DNA from: Chionoecetes opilio
Taxonomy: Eukaryota > Arthropoda > Malacostraca > Decapoda > Majidae
Direction of reading: 5' to 3'
DNA: 64,000 bases
Assembly (NCBI GenBank): GCA_016584305.1
Contig: JACEEZ010025360.1
Span: 419,501-483,500 of the forward strand
Shown here: positions 54,923 through 64,000 of the stretch, piece after piece
Position numbering within the stretch: the first letter of the stretch is position 1
Layout: every line of letters starts with the position of its first letter
Position numbers and translations under genes: made by a program
The notes under the pieces: generated by a model
Told to the model about the DNA's origin: nothing
Seen by the model: only the letters and a program-made list of their open reading frames with translations
Database searches by the model: none

Positions 54923-55470
54923 CTCCTATTCCGTTCTATAAACCTTTGCACAATTCTATACTTCCTTTCATTCTCGGCTCTCACTCCTGTTCCTTCCACT
55001 GTCATGTAACACACTATCACCAAGATCCTTTATTTTCCCTTACGCACCTTATATTCCAGACGTACTGCCATAACATCCTCACCCATCTCACACCTTCCTA
55101 CATCTAGCTCCTCTACATCTATACCTATTTCCTGCCTCACAAGTACTTCCACTCCGCCCCCCTTTTTCTGCTGCTTACTTCTGCCTTGCCGATCATACTG
55201 TAAGTCTCAGATCTCAGTTCAATTCTTTCTCTCATTTGTGTTTCTGTCACTCCATCTACATCAATGTTCCATTAATTAATTTCCCTGCTGAGGTCTTCCA
55301 TTTTTTCAACATTCCATCCTCTAACATTCACACAGCCCAACCTCACATTCCCTATTGTTGTCAGCAGTCACTCCTTCGCATTTGCCACCCTTTTTTCCCT
55401 CAACCTGCAGTCTTTCAGTCGCGCGTATCCACTCTAGCATTCTCCCGCACATATCCGCCTCTCTCCTTCT
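54923..55470 (-). pseudogene. LINE D ORF2 N-terminus (endonuclease start)
   Basis: The minus strand reads GCVNVRGWN, VDGVTETQMRERIE and VEVLVRQEIG, the start of an apurinic-type endonuclease, with in-frame stops. It continues at 51369 after the TTAA element. Confidence 0.75.
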
Positions 55471-56403
55471 CAGTTTAGGTGCACTCCGTCTCTCTCAAAG
55501 ACCTCCTGTGGGAGTGCACCGTCCAGGTCTATGAAGCTTACTTCATAGTCCCCTGGAACCTGGTTCATTTTTACCACCTCCTCTTGGAGTCGCTTGTTTG
55601 TGTCGCGTCTCATTTCCTCATACCCTGCATTTTCCCGAGGTCGCCTCATGATTCCAACCACAGCCACTCGGAGTTTCTTCCTGTCCTTCTTTATATACTT
55701 AAGGCACTCCATCATCTTGCCCACCGTCTGCTCGGAGCCTGATCTTCTAAGGTTATTTCCCCCTTCCTGCAGTATCACCATTCCTTCCTGTACACCCTCC
55801 ACCTGCTTCCTCACCTCCTTCACAACATCCTCCATATCCTTACCACTCAGGCTAACCAGCACACTCTTCTGGTCCCTCATAGCCACGTGTCGCCTAACGT
55901 TCTGCACCATACTGTCCCCTACACACAGTATGGGCCACTTCTTTGCCCTGGGGTTCGTCCCCGTTGCTGTACCAGTCCTGACCCTCCCTGGGTTGGTAAT
56001 CTCTACAACATCTCCCCCACTCGGGCCTGTAGCGGCCACAGCCCCACCAGGAGCCGGGGCTTCAGGTCCCCTAGCCTCATCCACGCCCTCAGCAGCTTTA
56101 GCTGCCTCTACAGGCGAAGGCAATGGGGGGGCGGATCCACCATCCCCACACACGACTTCATTGGCCTCAACTGCCTCCACAGGCGAGGGTGAGGAGGGGG
56201 CAGCTCCCCCAGTCTACCCCCACGCCCTCAACAACCCTCCTAGACCGCCCTGCTGCGACAACTTCCACGGCGGCAGCTCCCTCAGTCTCACTCACGCCCT
56301 CAACAACCCTCCTAGACCGCCCTGCTGCGACAACTTCCACCGCGGCAGCTCCCTCAGTCTCCTCTCCTTCGGGCATGCATGCTTTGGTAACGTCTAACGT
56401 CAA
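55470..56403 (-). pseudogene. LINE D ORF1 with SGNH-type esterase-like domain
   Basis: Frame 56180-55470 (236 codons): an Ala/Pro/Gly-rich start, then ILCVGDSMVQNV (GDS block), VILQEGGNNLRRSGSEQ (GGNN block), VAVVGIMRRP and FERDGVHLN (D-x2-H block). These are the four sequence blocks of SGNH hydrolases, known in ORF1 of some LINE groups. Upstream, 56403-56167 in another frame holds a 24-residue unit (EGAAAVEVVAAGRSRR...) twice, from an exact-length 72-bp duplication. One frameshift near 56170 separates the two. Confidence 0.8.
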
Positions 56404-56410
56404 GCAACCC

Positions 56411-56744
56411 TCCTCCCCAGGGTCCGTGGTGGGTCTGGCCCAGCTTGTAGTACCGTCCCCCGAGTCTTTTAGGAGAATCGAGAGCTCTGCTTAGCTTGAA
56501 AACCCTATCCAACAAATAACAGTGTCCCTTAGTCACACACCAGACAATAACACAAAAATCGGCGGGAGAAACCAAGCGGCCTAGTTGGTGGCACCTAGCG
56601 GCCGACCCGGCAACTACGGGTTTTGGGTGTTCTGCCATGTTTTGGAAAATCCGGAACCATAGCAGTTTTGGGTGTTGCCGAGTCTTGGGATGCCGAGTTT
56701 GGGAACTTCAACCTGTACACAATAATTCAAAAGCAAAGGACTGG

Positions 56745-56773
<29 letters not shown>
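56411..56773. other. LINE D 5' flank with GA tract
   Basis: No domain recognised. (GA)n at 56750-56773. Confidence 0.5.
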
Positions 56774-56778
<5 letters not shown>

Positions 56779-56945
56779 GATTTTCATCCTATCTAGACAC
56801 TTTGCAAGTACCAACTACAAGGTTATTGACTATACAAAGCGCCGCCACGTCAGCACGAACTAGGCGGACTCGAACCGCTGACCGAATGCACAGGGACGTT
56901 GCACATTGCGAACTCGTCTCTACCAACCTTGTCACCCTGACGGGC
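56774..56945 (-). mobile_element. short tRNA-derived SINE, copy 2
   Basis: Same sequence as 5386-5559 apart from a few changes (for example GACGTTGCAC for GACGCTGCAC and loss of AC in CTCACGTC). Inserted in a GA tract that resumes at 56946. Confidence 0.85.
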
Positions 56946-57258
56946 AGAGAGAGGAGAGAGAGAGAGAGAGAGAGATTCTAACACATAAATAGGAGTACAT
57001 CAGTTGTAATTCCATCCTCCCTCTACCTCTCCACCTCTCTCCTTCCTTCCCTCATACACACTTTCTCAAATCCATAATTTTTTTTTATCAATAAATGATT
57101 TGGGTCAACATGAGATTTATGTATTTTTCTTCTAAGTCTGCTCATTGCTGATACATGTTAAATATAACTTTATCATCACCTCTCTCTCCCTCTCTTTATC
57201 ATTTTCCCTCCTGTAAGGTGTGAAATAAAACATAGAACACAATTATTGATGAAGTGGT

Positions 57259-57264
57259 TTTATT
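57259..57264 (-). terminator. poly(A) signal of zinc-finger gene 2
   Basis: AATAAA on the minus strand about 15 bp past the stop codon. Confidence 0.5.
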
Positions 57265-57279
57265 GATATCCCTAACACC

Positions 57280-58887
57280 TCACAAGTGCCGTTGTACGTA
57301 TATGTCTGGCAGGCCGGCCCTTGGTAAGGAAACACTTGCTACAAACACCACACTTGTACTTCCTTTACCAGTGTGGGTGCGCATGTGTCTCTTAAGACTG
57401 CTTTTCCGGGTAAATGTTTTCTTACAATCTTGACACTCAAATTTTCCCTCATCAATGTGGGTGAATATGTGTGATCTAATACCACTTTTGGATCGAAATC
57501 TTTTCCCACAGTACTCACACTCAAAGTTTCTCTCACCAGTGTGGGTGAGCATGTGTCTGTTAAGATTGCTCTTCATGGTAAATGTTTTCCTACACTCTTG
57601 ACACTCAAAGTTTCTCTCACCAGTGTGGGTGAGGATGTGTGTGTTAAGACTGCTCTTGCGGGTAAATGTTTTCCTACACTCTTGACACTCAAAGTTTCTC
57701 TCACCAGTGTGGGTGAGGATGTGTGTGTTAAGACTGCTCTTGTGGGTAAATGTTTTCCTACACTCTTGACACTCAAAGTTTCTCTCACCAGTGTGGGTGA
57801 GCATGTGTCTGTTAAGATTGTTCTTCATGGTAAATGTTTTCCTACACTCTTGACACTCAAAGTTTCTCTCACCAGTGTGGGTGAGGATGTGTGTGTTAAG
57901 ACTGCTTTTTTTGGTAAATGTTTTCCTACACTCTTGACACTCAAAGTTTCTCTCACCAGTGTGGATGAGCATGTGTGTATTAAGACTGCTCTTGTGGGTA
58001 AATGTTTTCCTACACTCTTGACACTCAAAGTTTCTCTCACCAGTGTGGGTGAGCATGTGTGTGTTAAGACTGCCTTTTAGGGTAAATGTTTTCCTACACT
58101 CTTGACACTCATAGTTTCTCTCACCAGTGTGGATGAGCATGTGTTTGTTAAGACTGCTTTTTTGGTTAAATGTTTTCCTACACTCTTGACACTCAAAGTT
58201 TCTCACACCAGTGTGGATGAGCATGTGTGTATTAAGACTGCCTTTCTGGGTAAATGTTTTCCTACACTCTTGACACTCAAACTTTCTCTCACCAGTGTGG
58301 GTGAGGATGTGTGTGTTAAGACTGCTCTTGTGGGCAAATGTTTTCCTACATTCTTGACACTCAAAGTTTCTCACACCAGTGTGGGTGAGCATGTGTGTGT
58401 TAAGACTGCCTTTCTGGGTAAATGTTTTCCTACACTCTTGACACTCAAAGTTTCTCTCACCAGTGTGGGTGAGGATGTGTGTGTTAAGATGGCTCTTGTA
58501 GGCAAATGTTTTCCTACATTCTTGACACTCAAAGTTTCTCACACCAGTGTGGGTGAGCATGTGTGTGGTAAGACTGCCTTTCTGGGCAAATGTTTTCCTA
58601 CATTCTTGACACTCAAAGTTTCTCACACCAGTGTGGGTGAGCATGTGTTTATTAAGATCGCCTTTCTGGGTAAATGTTTTTCTACACTCTTGACACTCAA
58701 AGTTTCTCTCACCAGTGTGGGTGAGCATGTGCCTCCTAAGATCAGTTTTACAAGTGAACACTTTCCCACAGTGGTCACACCTCAGCCCTGTCTTGCGTGT
58801 ATGGGTGAGGATGTGTGCAGTAATGCCAGCCTTGCTGGAACACACTCTCCCACAGTGGTCACAAGTGTAGGTCCTCACGCCCTCCAT
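57280..58887 (-). CDS. C2H2 zinc-finger protein, 18 tandem fingers
   Basis: Starts MEGVRTYTCDHCGRVCSS; 535 residues. Eighteen C-x2-C-x12-H-x3-H fingers fill it from about residue 7 to 505. Fingers 3-16 are almost one sequence (FECQECRKTF...LNTHMLTH) joined by TGERN or TGVRN linkers, and differ mainly at the base-contact positions. 17 and 18 diverge (FECEYCGKRFRSKSGI, FECQDCKKTFTRKSSL). After finger 18 a one-base loss shifts the frame: the alternative frame reads KCGVCSKCFLTKGR, the counterpart of the last finger of the gene at 35218, so the C-terminus is altered. Role: sequence-specific nucleic-acid binding, probably transcription control; targets unknown. No other domain is seen. Confidence 0.9.
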   Translation of the reverse strand: MEGVRTYTCDHCGRVCSSKAGITAHILTHTRKTGLRCDHCGKVFTCKTDLRRHMLTHTGERNFECQECRKTFTQKGDLNKHMLTHTGVRNFECQECRKTFAQKGSLTTHMLTHTGVRNFECQECRKTFAYKSHLNTHILTHTGERNFECQECRKTFTQKGSLNTHMLTHTGVRNFECQECRKTFAHKSSLNTHILTHTGERKFECQECRKTFTQKGSLNTHMLIHTGVRNFECQECRKTFNQKSSLNKHMLIHTGERNYECQECRKTFTLKGSLNTHMLTHTGERNFECQECRKTFTHKSSLNTHMLIHTGERNFECQECRKTFTKKSSLNTHILTHTGERNFECQECRKTFTMKNNLNRHMLTHTGERNFECQECRKTFTHKSSLNTHILTHTGERNFECQECRKTFTRKSSLNTHILTHTGERNFECQECRKTFTMKSNLNRHMLTHTGERNFECEYCGKRFRSKSGIRSHIFTHIDEGKFECQDCKKTFTRKSSLKRHMRTHTGKGSTSVVFVASVSLPRAGLPDIYVQRHL

Positions 58888-59044
58888 TGCAGCACTACTT
58901 CTGCCAGCACACCTGTGGTGGGAGGCGTCGGCTAGTCTTGCAAGAACCCTGGTGAAGGCCGGCCAGGCTGCCCCGGGGATGAACCAAGTGTTCCCTAATA
59001 CAAGGGAAGCCGGGAGGAGTCGTGGCGTGGGCGCCGACCTGGAC

Positions 59045-59075
59045 TCTTCACCTCAGCACCTGTAACATTGGTGGT
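59045..59075 (-). promoter_or_regulatory. splice acceptor of zinc-finger gene 2
   Basis: The minus strand reads CCAATGTTACAG|GTGCTGAGGTG. The exon start GTGCTGAGGT matches that of zinc-finger gene 1. Confidence 0.6.
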
Positions 59076-59099
59076 TGTCAGCACACAAACAGGGAAGTG

Positions 59100-59840
59100 C
59101 TTCCTGCTTCACCCAAGACACTCAGACACTTTGAGTGTCTTTAAATTGTTCCATAAATCTTGATTAGATAGGCCATTTGCAAACAGTAGGGTTCTAGCGA
59201 CCAATATTTGATGTCATTTTAACCATAAAAAGGTAAATCTTAAGTGTTCTTAAGATGAATATCAGGCTTTCACTAATTAAACCAATGGTTTTGATATAAT
59301 CATGTCCATATCATGAACATTGGTTTGAAGAAATAGTATTTGAAATTATGTTCTACTCCTGCATATCCTGATTAGGGATGTACCGATGTATCGGTATCAG
59401 TGGTATCGGCCTGTTTTAGGGGTATCGGTATCAGTATCGGTGAAATATTGGCCGAAACTGCCGATACTTTACTTTCTTTTCATCTTTTAAGGTGCATTGT
59501 TTGTGAGAAGAGATACCGGTATATACTCCAACAAAATGATTTTGTACCATATATAGGCTACTCATGTAATAATAAGCGACTTCTTGTTATTGTCGACCCC
59601 TGAGTTGAGATAAAAATCAGATCAATTAAAGACCTAGCCTGTGTACTGTGTGCCCCCACTGGCGCTCACCACAGGTCTGGAGCCGCACCTACCTCAATAA
59701 GAAGCCTCAATACTAAGAACACCTCAATATACATATTGATAATCGAAGTTACAGCGGTGCCGATTATTTAGGGTAAAATATATGAATTTAGGGTAGAATA
59801 GACATGACTCTAGGGTAAGTTCAGCAGAGCTCATGGAAGG
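59100..59840. other. unassigned, with a GTATCGG-rich block
   Basis: 59370-59470 repeats CGATGTATCGGTATCAGTGG-like words (TATCGGTATC, CCGATAC) after TAGGGATGTACC, resembling one end of a hAT-type element. The other end was not found. Confidence 0.35.
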
Positions 59841-59846
59841 CCTGAC

Positions 59847-60105
59847 TAGACCCCTGATCGGTGTGGGGTTGGTACGAAAATGCAAAAAAATTACATACAT
59901 GCTGTAAAAAGTGATGAGGATGTGTTTTAAATAGGAAATACATTAAACAGTGATCAATTTAGGGTTGTGGACGCTAGTAGGCGCTAAATTGATCACTGTT
60001 TAATGTATTTCCTATTTAAAACATCCTCATCGCTTTTTACAGCATATCTGTGATTTTTTCGCACTTTCGTACCAACCCCACATCGATCAGGGGTCTAGTG
60101 GACGC
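59847..60105. repeat. palindromic repeat, family P
   Basis: Arms of about 118 bp (TAGACCCCTGATCGGTGTGG ... GATCAATTTAG) around GGTTGTGGACGCTAGTAGGC. Related half-copies lie at 62285-62400 and 63205-63385. Confidence 0.9.
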
Positions 60106-60617
60106 AAAATCCATAACATTTTTATATGTCCTGTACTCTTTTATTTTGTGCAGAGATGTTAGGAAAATCATAGATATGCTGTAAAAAGCGATGAGGATGT
60201 GTCAACTTCCGCGAGAGAGAGAGAGAGAGAGAGAGAGTTTTGAGTTTGACTTTTGGTCCTTTGCATGACATGGACTTGGAGCGTTGCTTGCCGCATTGGA
60301 ATGCAGATTGTGGGAGGGTATTTAGCAAGGTTAACCTTACCAAGACAAAGTTTAGAAACTGACTTCTAACGGGAACAATACTTGGTTCTCTTCCAGCAGC
60401 GCAGTGTGTAAGGGAAAAGGGAGATTGTGTTACTTTCATCCCCACAATCTGCGTTCCAATGCGGCAAGCAACGCTCCAAGTCCATGTCATGCAAAGGACC
60501 AAAAGTCAAACTCAAAACTCTCTCTATCTCTCTCTCTCTCTCTCTCGCGGAAGTTGACACATCCTCATCGCTTTTTACAGCATATCTGTGATTTTCCTAA
60601 CATCTCTGCACAAAACA
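60106..60617. repeat. second palindrome of family P, 5' of LINE E
   Basis: 60150-60315 is inverted at 60441-60611 (GATGTTAGGAAAATCATAGA ... GACATGGACTTGGAGCG), each arm carrying a GA/CT tract. The centre is about 125 bp. LINE E interrupts the sequence after TCTGCAC. Confidence 0.88.
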
Positions 60618-62255
60618 CATCTCTGCACGGTGGACCCTCCAACTGAGCAGCTTCACACCACTGGGTTACAGGCAGTGGATGCCGATCCTCCCATTGACGA
60701 AACCGCACCCTCACTTGACGAAGTCAGAGAGGCTGTAGCAAAGTTGAAGGGTGGAAAGGCAGCTGGTGTTTGTAATATCAGTGCGGAGCTCCTCAAAGCT
60801 GGGGGTGAGGCCATGATCCGCGGGTTGCATGCTGTCCTGACTGCCGTGTGGCAATCAGGTACCATTCCTCCTGACTGGAAAAGGGGGCTGGTCGTCCCTA
60901 TCTGGAAAGGGAAAGGGGACCGTCAGGACTGCAACAATTACCGCGGTATTACACTGCTCAGCGTACCAGGCAAGGTGCTTGCCCATCTATTGCTGACACG
61001 AATTCGCAGTCATCTGGTGAAGCATCAGAGACCTCAGCAGTCTGGGTTCACGCCTGGTAAGTCAACAACGGACCGTATCCTAGCGCTTCGTGTCCTGGTG
61101 GAACGCCGACGTGAGTTTCGACAGGGGATGCTTGCAGCCTATGTTGATCTCAAGAAGGCGTTTGACTCAGTGCATCGTGAGTCACTCTGGGATCTTCTGC
61201 GACTTCGAGGGATTCCTGCAAGGACTATTGGTTTGATAACTGGTCTGTATTCTGGGACTGAGAGTGCTGTGAAGTGTGGGGCAGGTGTATCCAGCTTCTT
61301 TCCTGTGAATACAGGAGTGAGGCAGGGGTGCGTCCTTGCCCCATCACTTTTCAACGCTTGTATGGACTGGGTATTGGACAAGGTTGTAGATCAAAGTGAT
61401 TGTGGAGCATCCGTCGGCAACACCAAGATCACTGATCTTGTTTTTGCCGATGATGCAGTAATCTTTGCTGAGTCGCTGGAGGTCCTGGTGATGGCTCTCG
61501 AGGCGCTGCACGAGGAGGCAAAGCCTTTGGGACTTGAGGTCTCCTGGCTCAAGACCAAGGTCCAGGTATTTGGAGACTTACTAGATGAAGCAGTACAGTC
61601 TGTTCATGCGTGTGGCGAGGACATTGAGATCCTGGAAAGTTTTACATACCTTGGTAGCACAGTCCATAATGACGGCGGGTCACGTCAAGAAGTCTTACGA
61701 CGGATTGGCATAGCCCACGGTGTTATGGACTCGCTCAGCGGGAGTATTTGGCGTTGTCGGTACCTGTGCAGGAGGACAAAGATCCGGATCTTCAAGTCGC
61801 TTGTGATCCCTGTCTTACTCTATGGTTGTGAGACATGGACACTAAATAGTGACTTGAAGAGACGAATCAATGCCTTTGGTAATAAGTGTCTTCGCAGAAT
61901 CATGGGGTATCGCTGGGATGATTACGTGTCAAATCAGCGATTGCACCGTGAGACTGAATTGAGGCCTATTACCTGCATAGTCCGTCAGCGCCAACTTCGG
62001 CTATATGGGCATGTGGCACGCTACCCTGAAACCGATCCTTCCCATCGGGTTGTATCTGTAAGAGACAATCCGGCGTGGAGGAGGCCAAGGGGGCGCCCAC
62101 AAGGCTCGTGGCTGGGGCAAGTTGATGTTTCTTGTCGAGAGCTGCTTGGTTTGGGAAAGGAGCCTGCATGGGAACTCGCGCGTGGTGACCCCCGGGAGTG
62201 GCGTCGTAGGGTGGGCGAGGCGACGCGCCCCCCGGCGTATGCCCCCAATGATTGA
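60618..62255 (+). CDS. LINE E RTE-type reverse transcriptase, intact but truncated
   Basis: About 545 codons with no stop. EVREAVAKLKGGKAAGVCNI, VPIWKGKGDRQDCNNYRGIT, QSGFTPGKSTTDRIL, AYVDLKKAFDSVHRESLW (box A), GVRQGCVLAPSLFNACMDW (box B), LVFADDAVIFAESL (catalytic DD), FTYLGSTVHNDGG, VLLYGCETWTL, LRLYGHVARYPE and RPRGRPQGSW give the complete RT and C-terminal order of RTE elements. The endonuclease is absent. The frame reads in from the upstream repeat, so there is no true start codon. Confidence 0.9.
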   Translation, partial: HLCTVDPPTEQLHTTGLQAVDADPPIDETAPSLDEVREAVAKLKGGKAAGVCNISAELLKAGGEAMIRGLHAVLTAVWQSGTIPPDWKRGLVVPIWKGKGDRQDCNNYRGITLLSVPGKVLAHLLLTRIRSHLVKHQRPQQSGFTPGKSTTDRILALRVLVERRREFRQGMLAAYVDLKKAFDSVHRESLWDLLRLRGIPARTIGLITGLYSGTESAVKCGAGVSSFFPVNTGVRQGCVLAPSLFNACMDWVLDKVVDQSDCGASVGNTKITDLVFADDAVIFAESLEVLVMALEALHEEAKPLGLEVSWLKTKVQVFGDLLDEAVQSVHACGEDIEILESFTYLGSTVHNDGGSRQEVLRRIGIAHGVMDSLSGSIWRCRYLCRRTKIRIFKSLVIPVLLYGCETWTLNSDLKRRINAFGNKCLRRIMGYRWDDYVSNQRLHRETELRPITCIVRQRQLRLYGHVARYPETDPSHRVVSVRDNPAWRRPRGRPQGSWLGQVDVSCRELLGLGKEPAWELARGDPREWRRRVGEATRPPAYAPND

Positions 62256-62280
62256 TTGATTGATCTGCACAATATAAAAG
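60618..62280 (+). mobile_element. LINE E, RTE group, 5'-truncated
   Basis: An RT frame followed at once by a 3' tail (TGATT)n, as in RTE elements. TCTGCAC flanks both ends (60611-60617 and about 62266-62272), a probable target duplication inside a family P repeat. Confidence 0.87.
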
Positions 62281-62284
62281 AGTA

Positions 62285-62406
62285 CAGGACATATAAAAAT
62301 GTTATGGATTTTGCGTCCACTAGACCCCTGATCGATGTGGGGATGGTACGAAAATGCGAAAAAATCACAGATATGCTGTAAAAAGCGATGAGGATGTGTT
62401 TTAAAG
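62285..62406. repeat. family P half-copy
   Basis: GAGTACAGGACATATAAAAA...GATGAGGATGTGTTTTAAA, the continuation of the repeat split by LINE E. Confidence 0.85.
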
Positions 62407-63203
62407 GTAAAACTTAAGAACAAGGGCTCCACCCCTATCTTCATCTTCTTCTTATAGCCAACAAGCTTGGGGACATCGTGGGAAACCGGGGTTTTTGGGT
62501 GGGGGAGCACACACATGGGAAATATGGCCCCACACAAAAAAATCCCTAAACTAGGGAAATTTCCCTATCTCATAGACTTTATCGGGGCCATATTTCCCTT
62601 ATGTGTGTGCTCCCCCACCCAAAAACAGCACACACATAAGGGAAATATGGTCCCCCACAAAAAAAATCTCTAAAATAGGGAAATTTCCCTAGTTCATAGA
62701 CTTTATCGGGGCCATATTTCCCTTATATGTTTGCTCCCCCACCCAAAAACCCCGGTTTCCACCATGTCCCCAAGCTTGTTGCCTATAAGAAGCTAGGAGG
62801 TTGAGCCTTTATTCTAAAGATGACAAAACTCTACAGACCTAACCTAGCACCCCTCCTCGAGCCCCTCGTGCTGTGCACTAACCTAACCTAACCTATTCTA
62901 ACCTAACCTGCCCTAAGCTAACGGGGGGGGGCGCTCCGACCCCGCCGTGCTGTGCATTAACCTAACCTAACCTACTCTAAGATAACTACTTAGATTCGCA
63001 CTACTTTCTCAAACTCGTCGTCCATTGCGCATCTCACCGGACTTAGTTTTTCTCAAGAACCTGAAATTTAATATCGGCCATGTAGGCAAAGTAAGGATCG
63101 GCACTCATTAAAATATAAACAGATGTGTTAAGGACAGTAAGTATAATACGTAGAGCCAACATTTGGGTCAGCTTAGCGTGGAGCCCTTGTTCTTAAGATT
63201 TTC
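62407..63203. mobile_element. TIR element with nested palindromes
   Basis: Ends CTTAAGAACAAGGGCTCCAC (62413) and its inverse (63178-63197), with a few more paired bases outside. Inside, 62450-62610 folds onto 62690-62805 (AACAAGCTTGGGGACAT, GGGTGGGGGAGCA, GGAAATATGG), with a third internal copy of CATATTTCCCTTATGTGTG. AACCT pentamers and a poly-G run follow at 62820-62990. Confidence 0.78.
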
Positions 63204-63204
63204 C

Positions 63205-63404
63205 AATAAAAGAGTACAGGACATATAAAAATGTTATGGATTTTGCGTCCACTAGACCCCTGATCGGTGTGGGGTTGGTACAAAAATGCAAAAAAATCAC
63301 AGATATGCTGTAAAAAGCGATGAGGATGTGTTTTAAATAGGAAATACATTAAACAGTGATCAATTTAGGGTTGTGGACGCAAGTGGACGCTGTTTAGTAG
63401 GACC
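63205..63404. repeat. family P half-copy
   Basis: AAAGAGTACAGGACATATAA to CAATTTAGGGTTGTGGACGC, nearly identical to 59847-59980 and 62285-62400. Confidence 0.88.
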
Positions 63405-63617
63405 CAGACTGCGCTGATGGCGACGCCGGAGCAGCACTTTATTTATTCTTAGTAGATCATTCTTGTCCGTGATTTTGACCAATTCAACAGCTTTCCAAGA
63501 GGTTTGATGGTTAGTAGAAGACTGATGGTTAGTAGAAGACGTGTATTACACAAAATTAAGTCTTTCATAACGTAGTAAGCGAGATATGGCAGGGGCGATA
63601 AAACGAATCTTAACCCT
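63405..63617 (+). repeat. dispersed repeat, copy 3
   Basis: GACTGCGCTGATGGCGAC to GATAAAACGAATCTTAACC as at 36455-36656, with a 20-bp internal duplication (GATGGTTAGTAGAAGAC). Confidence 0.88.
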
Positions 63618-64000
63618 GTCGCCAGAAATAGGAACACGAGAACAATTGGAACATCAGCCGACGTCGGCGAGAATTGCTATCGGGGACAGTTCCAGGTACC
63701 TATTACACCACAGGGACACAACACTTCCTACCTCACACTCTCTTAGTTCTTGGTGGTGTTTAGGGCTGTGAGGATCCGTTGAGGAAGTAACAGAGGAACC
63801 CTATGAGCCCTGGCGATGTGATGCGAGGCTATCCCAGGCGTGGCAGCTGATCTGTCTGGTTGAGGAAGGCACAGCACAGCGCAGGCTCTATTTTGGGATT
63901 TTGGCTAGTTTGGGATAGAGTGGCAGAGTGGTACGAGATGGGAAGATGAATTTCTTTTAGGTTTAGAAGGGTAGAAGGTACACCAATAGGAATCATGAAG
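63618..64000. other. right edge, dispersed repeat related to 43420-43510
   Basis: GAGGAACCCTATGAGCCCTG and GGCGTGGCAGCTGATCTGTC match 43420-43510. No coding recognised. Confidence 0.6.

Noticed and set aside
57541..58935. Long plus-strand frames opposite the 18-finger gene
   Set aside because: Antisense shadow of the tandem finger repeat; no family resemblance.

Overview
The window looks like part of a repeat-swollen arthropod genome, most likely a decapod crustacean (inference). The reasons are TTAGG-type pentamer tracts, very long GA/CT, GGAA/CCTT and GTAAG simple repeats, intron-containing host genes, tRNA-derived SINEs, and a dense mix of non-LTR retrotransposons, DIRS elements, piggyBac-like TTAA elements, Tc1/mariner relatives and fold-back elements. 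There are no bacterial-style operons. Nearly all gene-sized open frames belong to mobile elements, and most are broken.

Host genes. (1) A PIF1-family DNA helicase runs on the minus strand. Six coding exons (16063-15903, 13242-12924, 10669-10556, 9726-9612, 8746-8611, 7032-6899) have matching intron phases and give the first 319 residues, up to and just past the DEVSM Walker B motif. The remaining helicase exons are not seen and probably lie off the left edge. Its introns are packed with minisatellites and microsatellites, several built from or touching splice-site sequence. (2) Two C2H2 zinc-finger genes on the minus strand, with 7 fingers (35218-35934) and 18 fingers (57280-58887), share a homologous splice acceptor.

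Layout. 1-6430: a TTAA-flanked element, then a roughly 34-bp minisatellite invaded by a FLYWCH/MULE transposon and a SINE. 6430-19220: the PIF1 gene, with palindromic elements, LINE 3' ends and a head-to-head pair of hammerhead-ribozyme-like motifs of Penelope type. 19310-29865: two DIRS-like retroelements in inverted orientation; the left and central part is GC-rich and looks badly corrupted, and the right copy is cut by a solo LTR. 30000-36660: direct repeats, a SINE, a Tc1 derivative inside a TTAA element, and the first zinc-finger gene. 36657-43335: a nested series in which one LINE holds a small TA fold-back element and a 6-kb fold-back transposon, which itself holds a pentamer array and a nearly intact LINE. 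43670-56410: a minus-strand LINE split by a 4.6-kb Academ-like DNA transposon and by a TTAA element that carries yet another LINE. 57000-64000: the second zinc-finger gene, related palindromic repeats, an RTE-type LINE and further nested palindromes.

The best-supported unusual items are the hammerhead-like pair at 13544-13638, the 8-bp-TSD fold-back transposon with inverted helix-turn-helix frames at 37177-43146, the Academ-like element at 45059-49667 whose removal with one 3-bp repeat restores the host LINE frame, and the splice-donor minisatellite below PIF1 exon 6.
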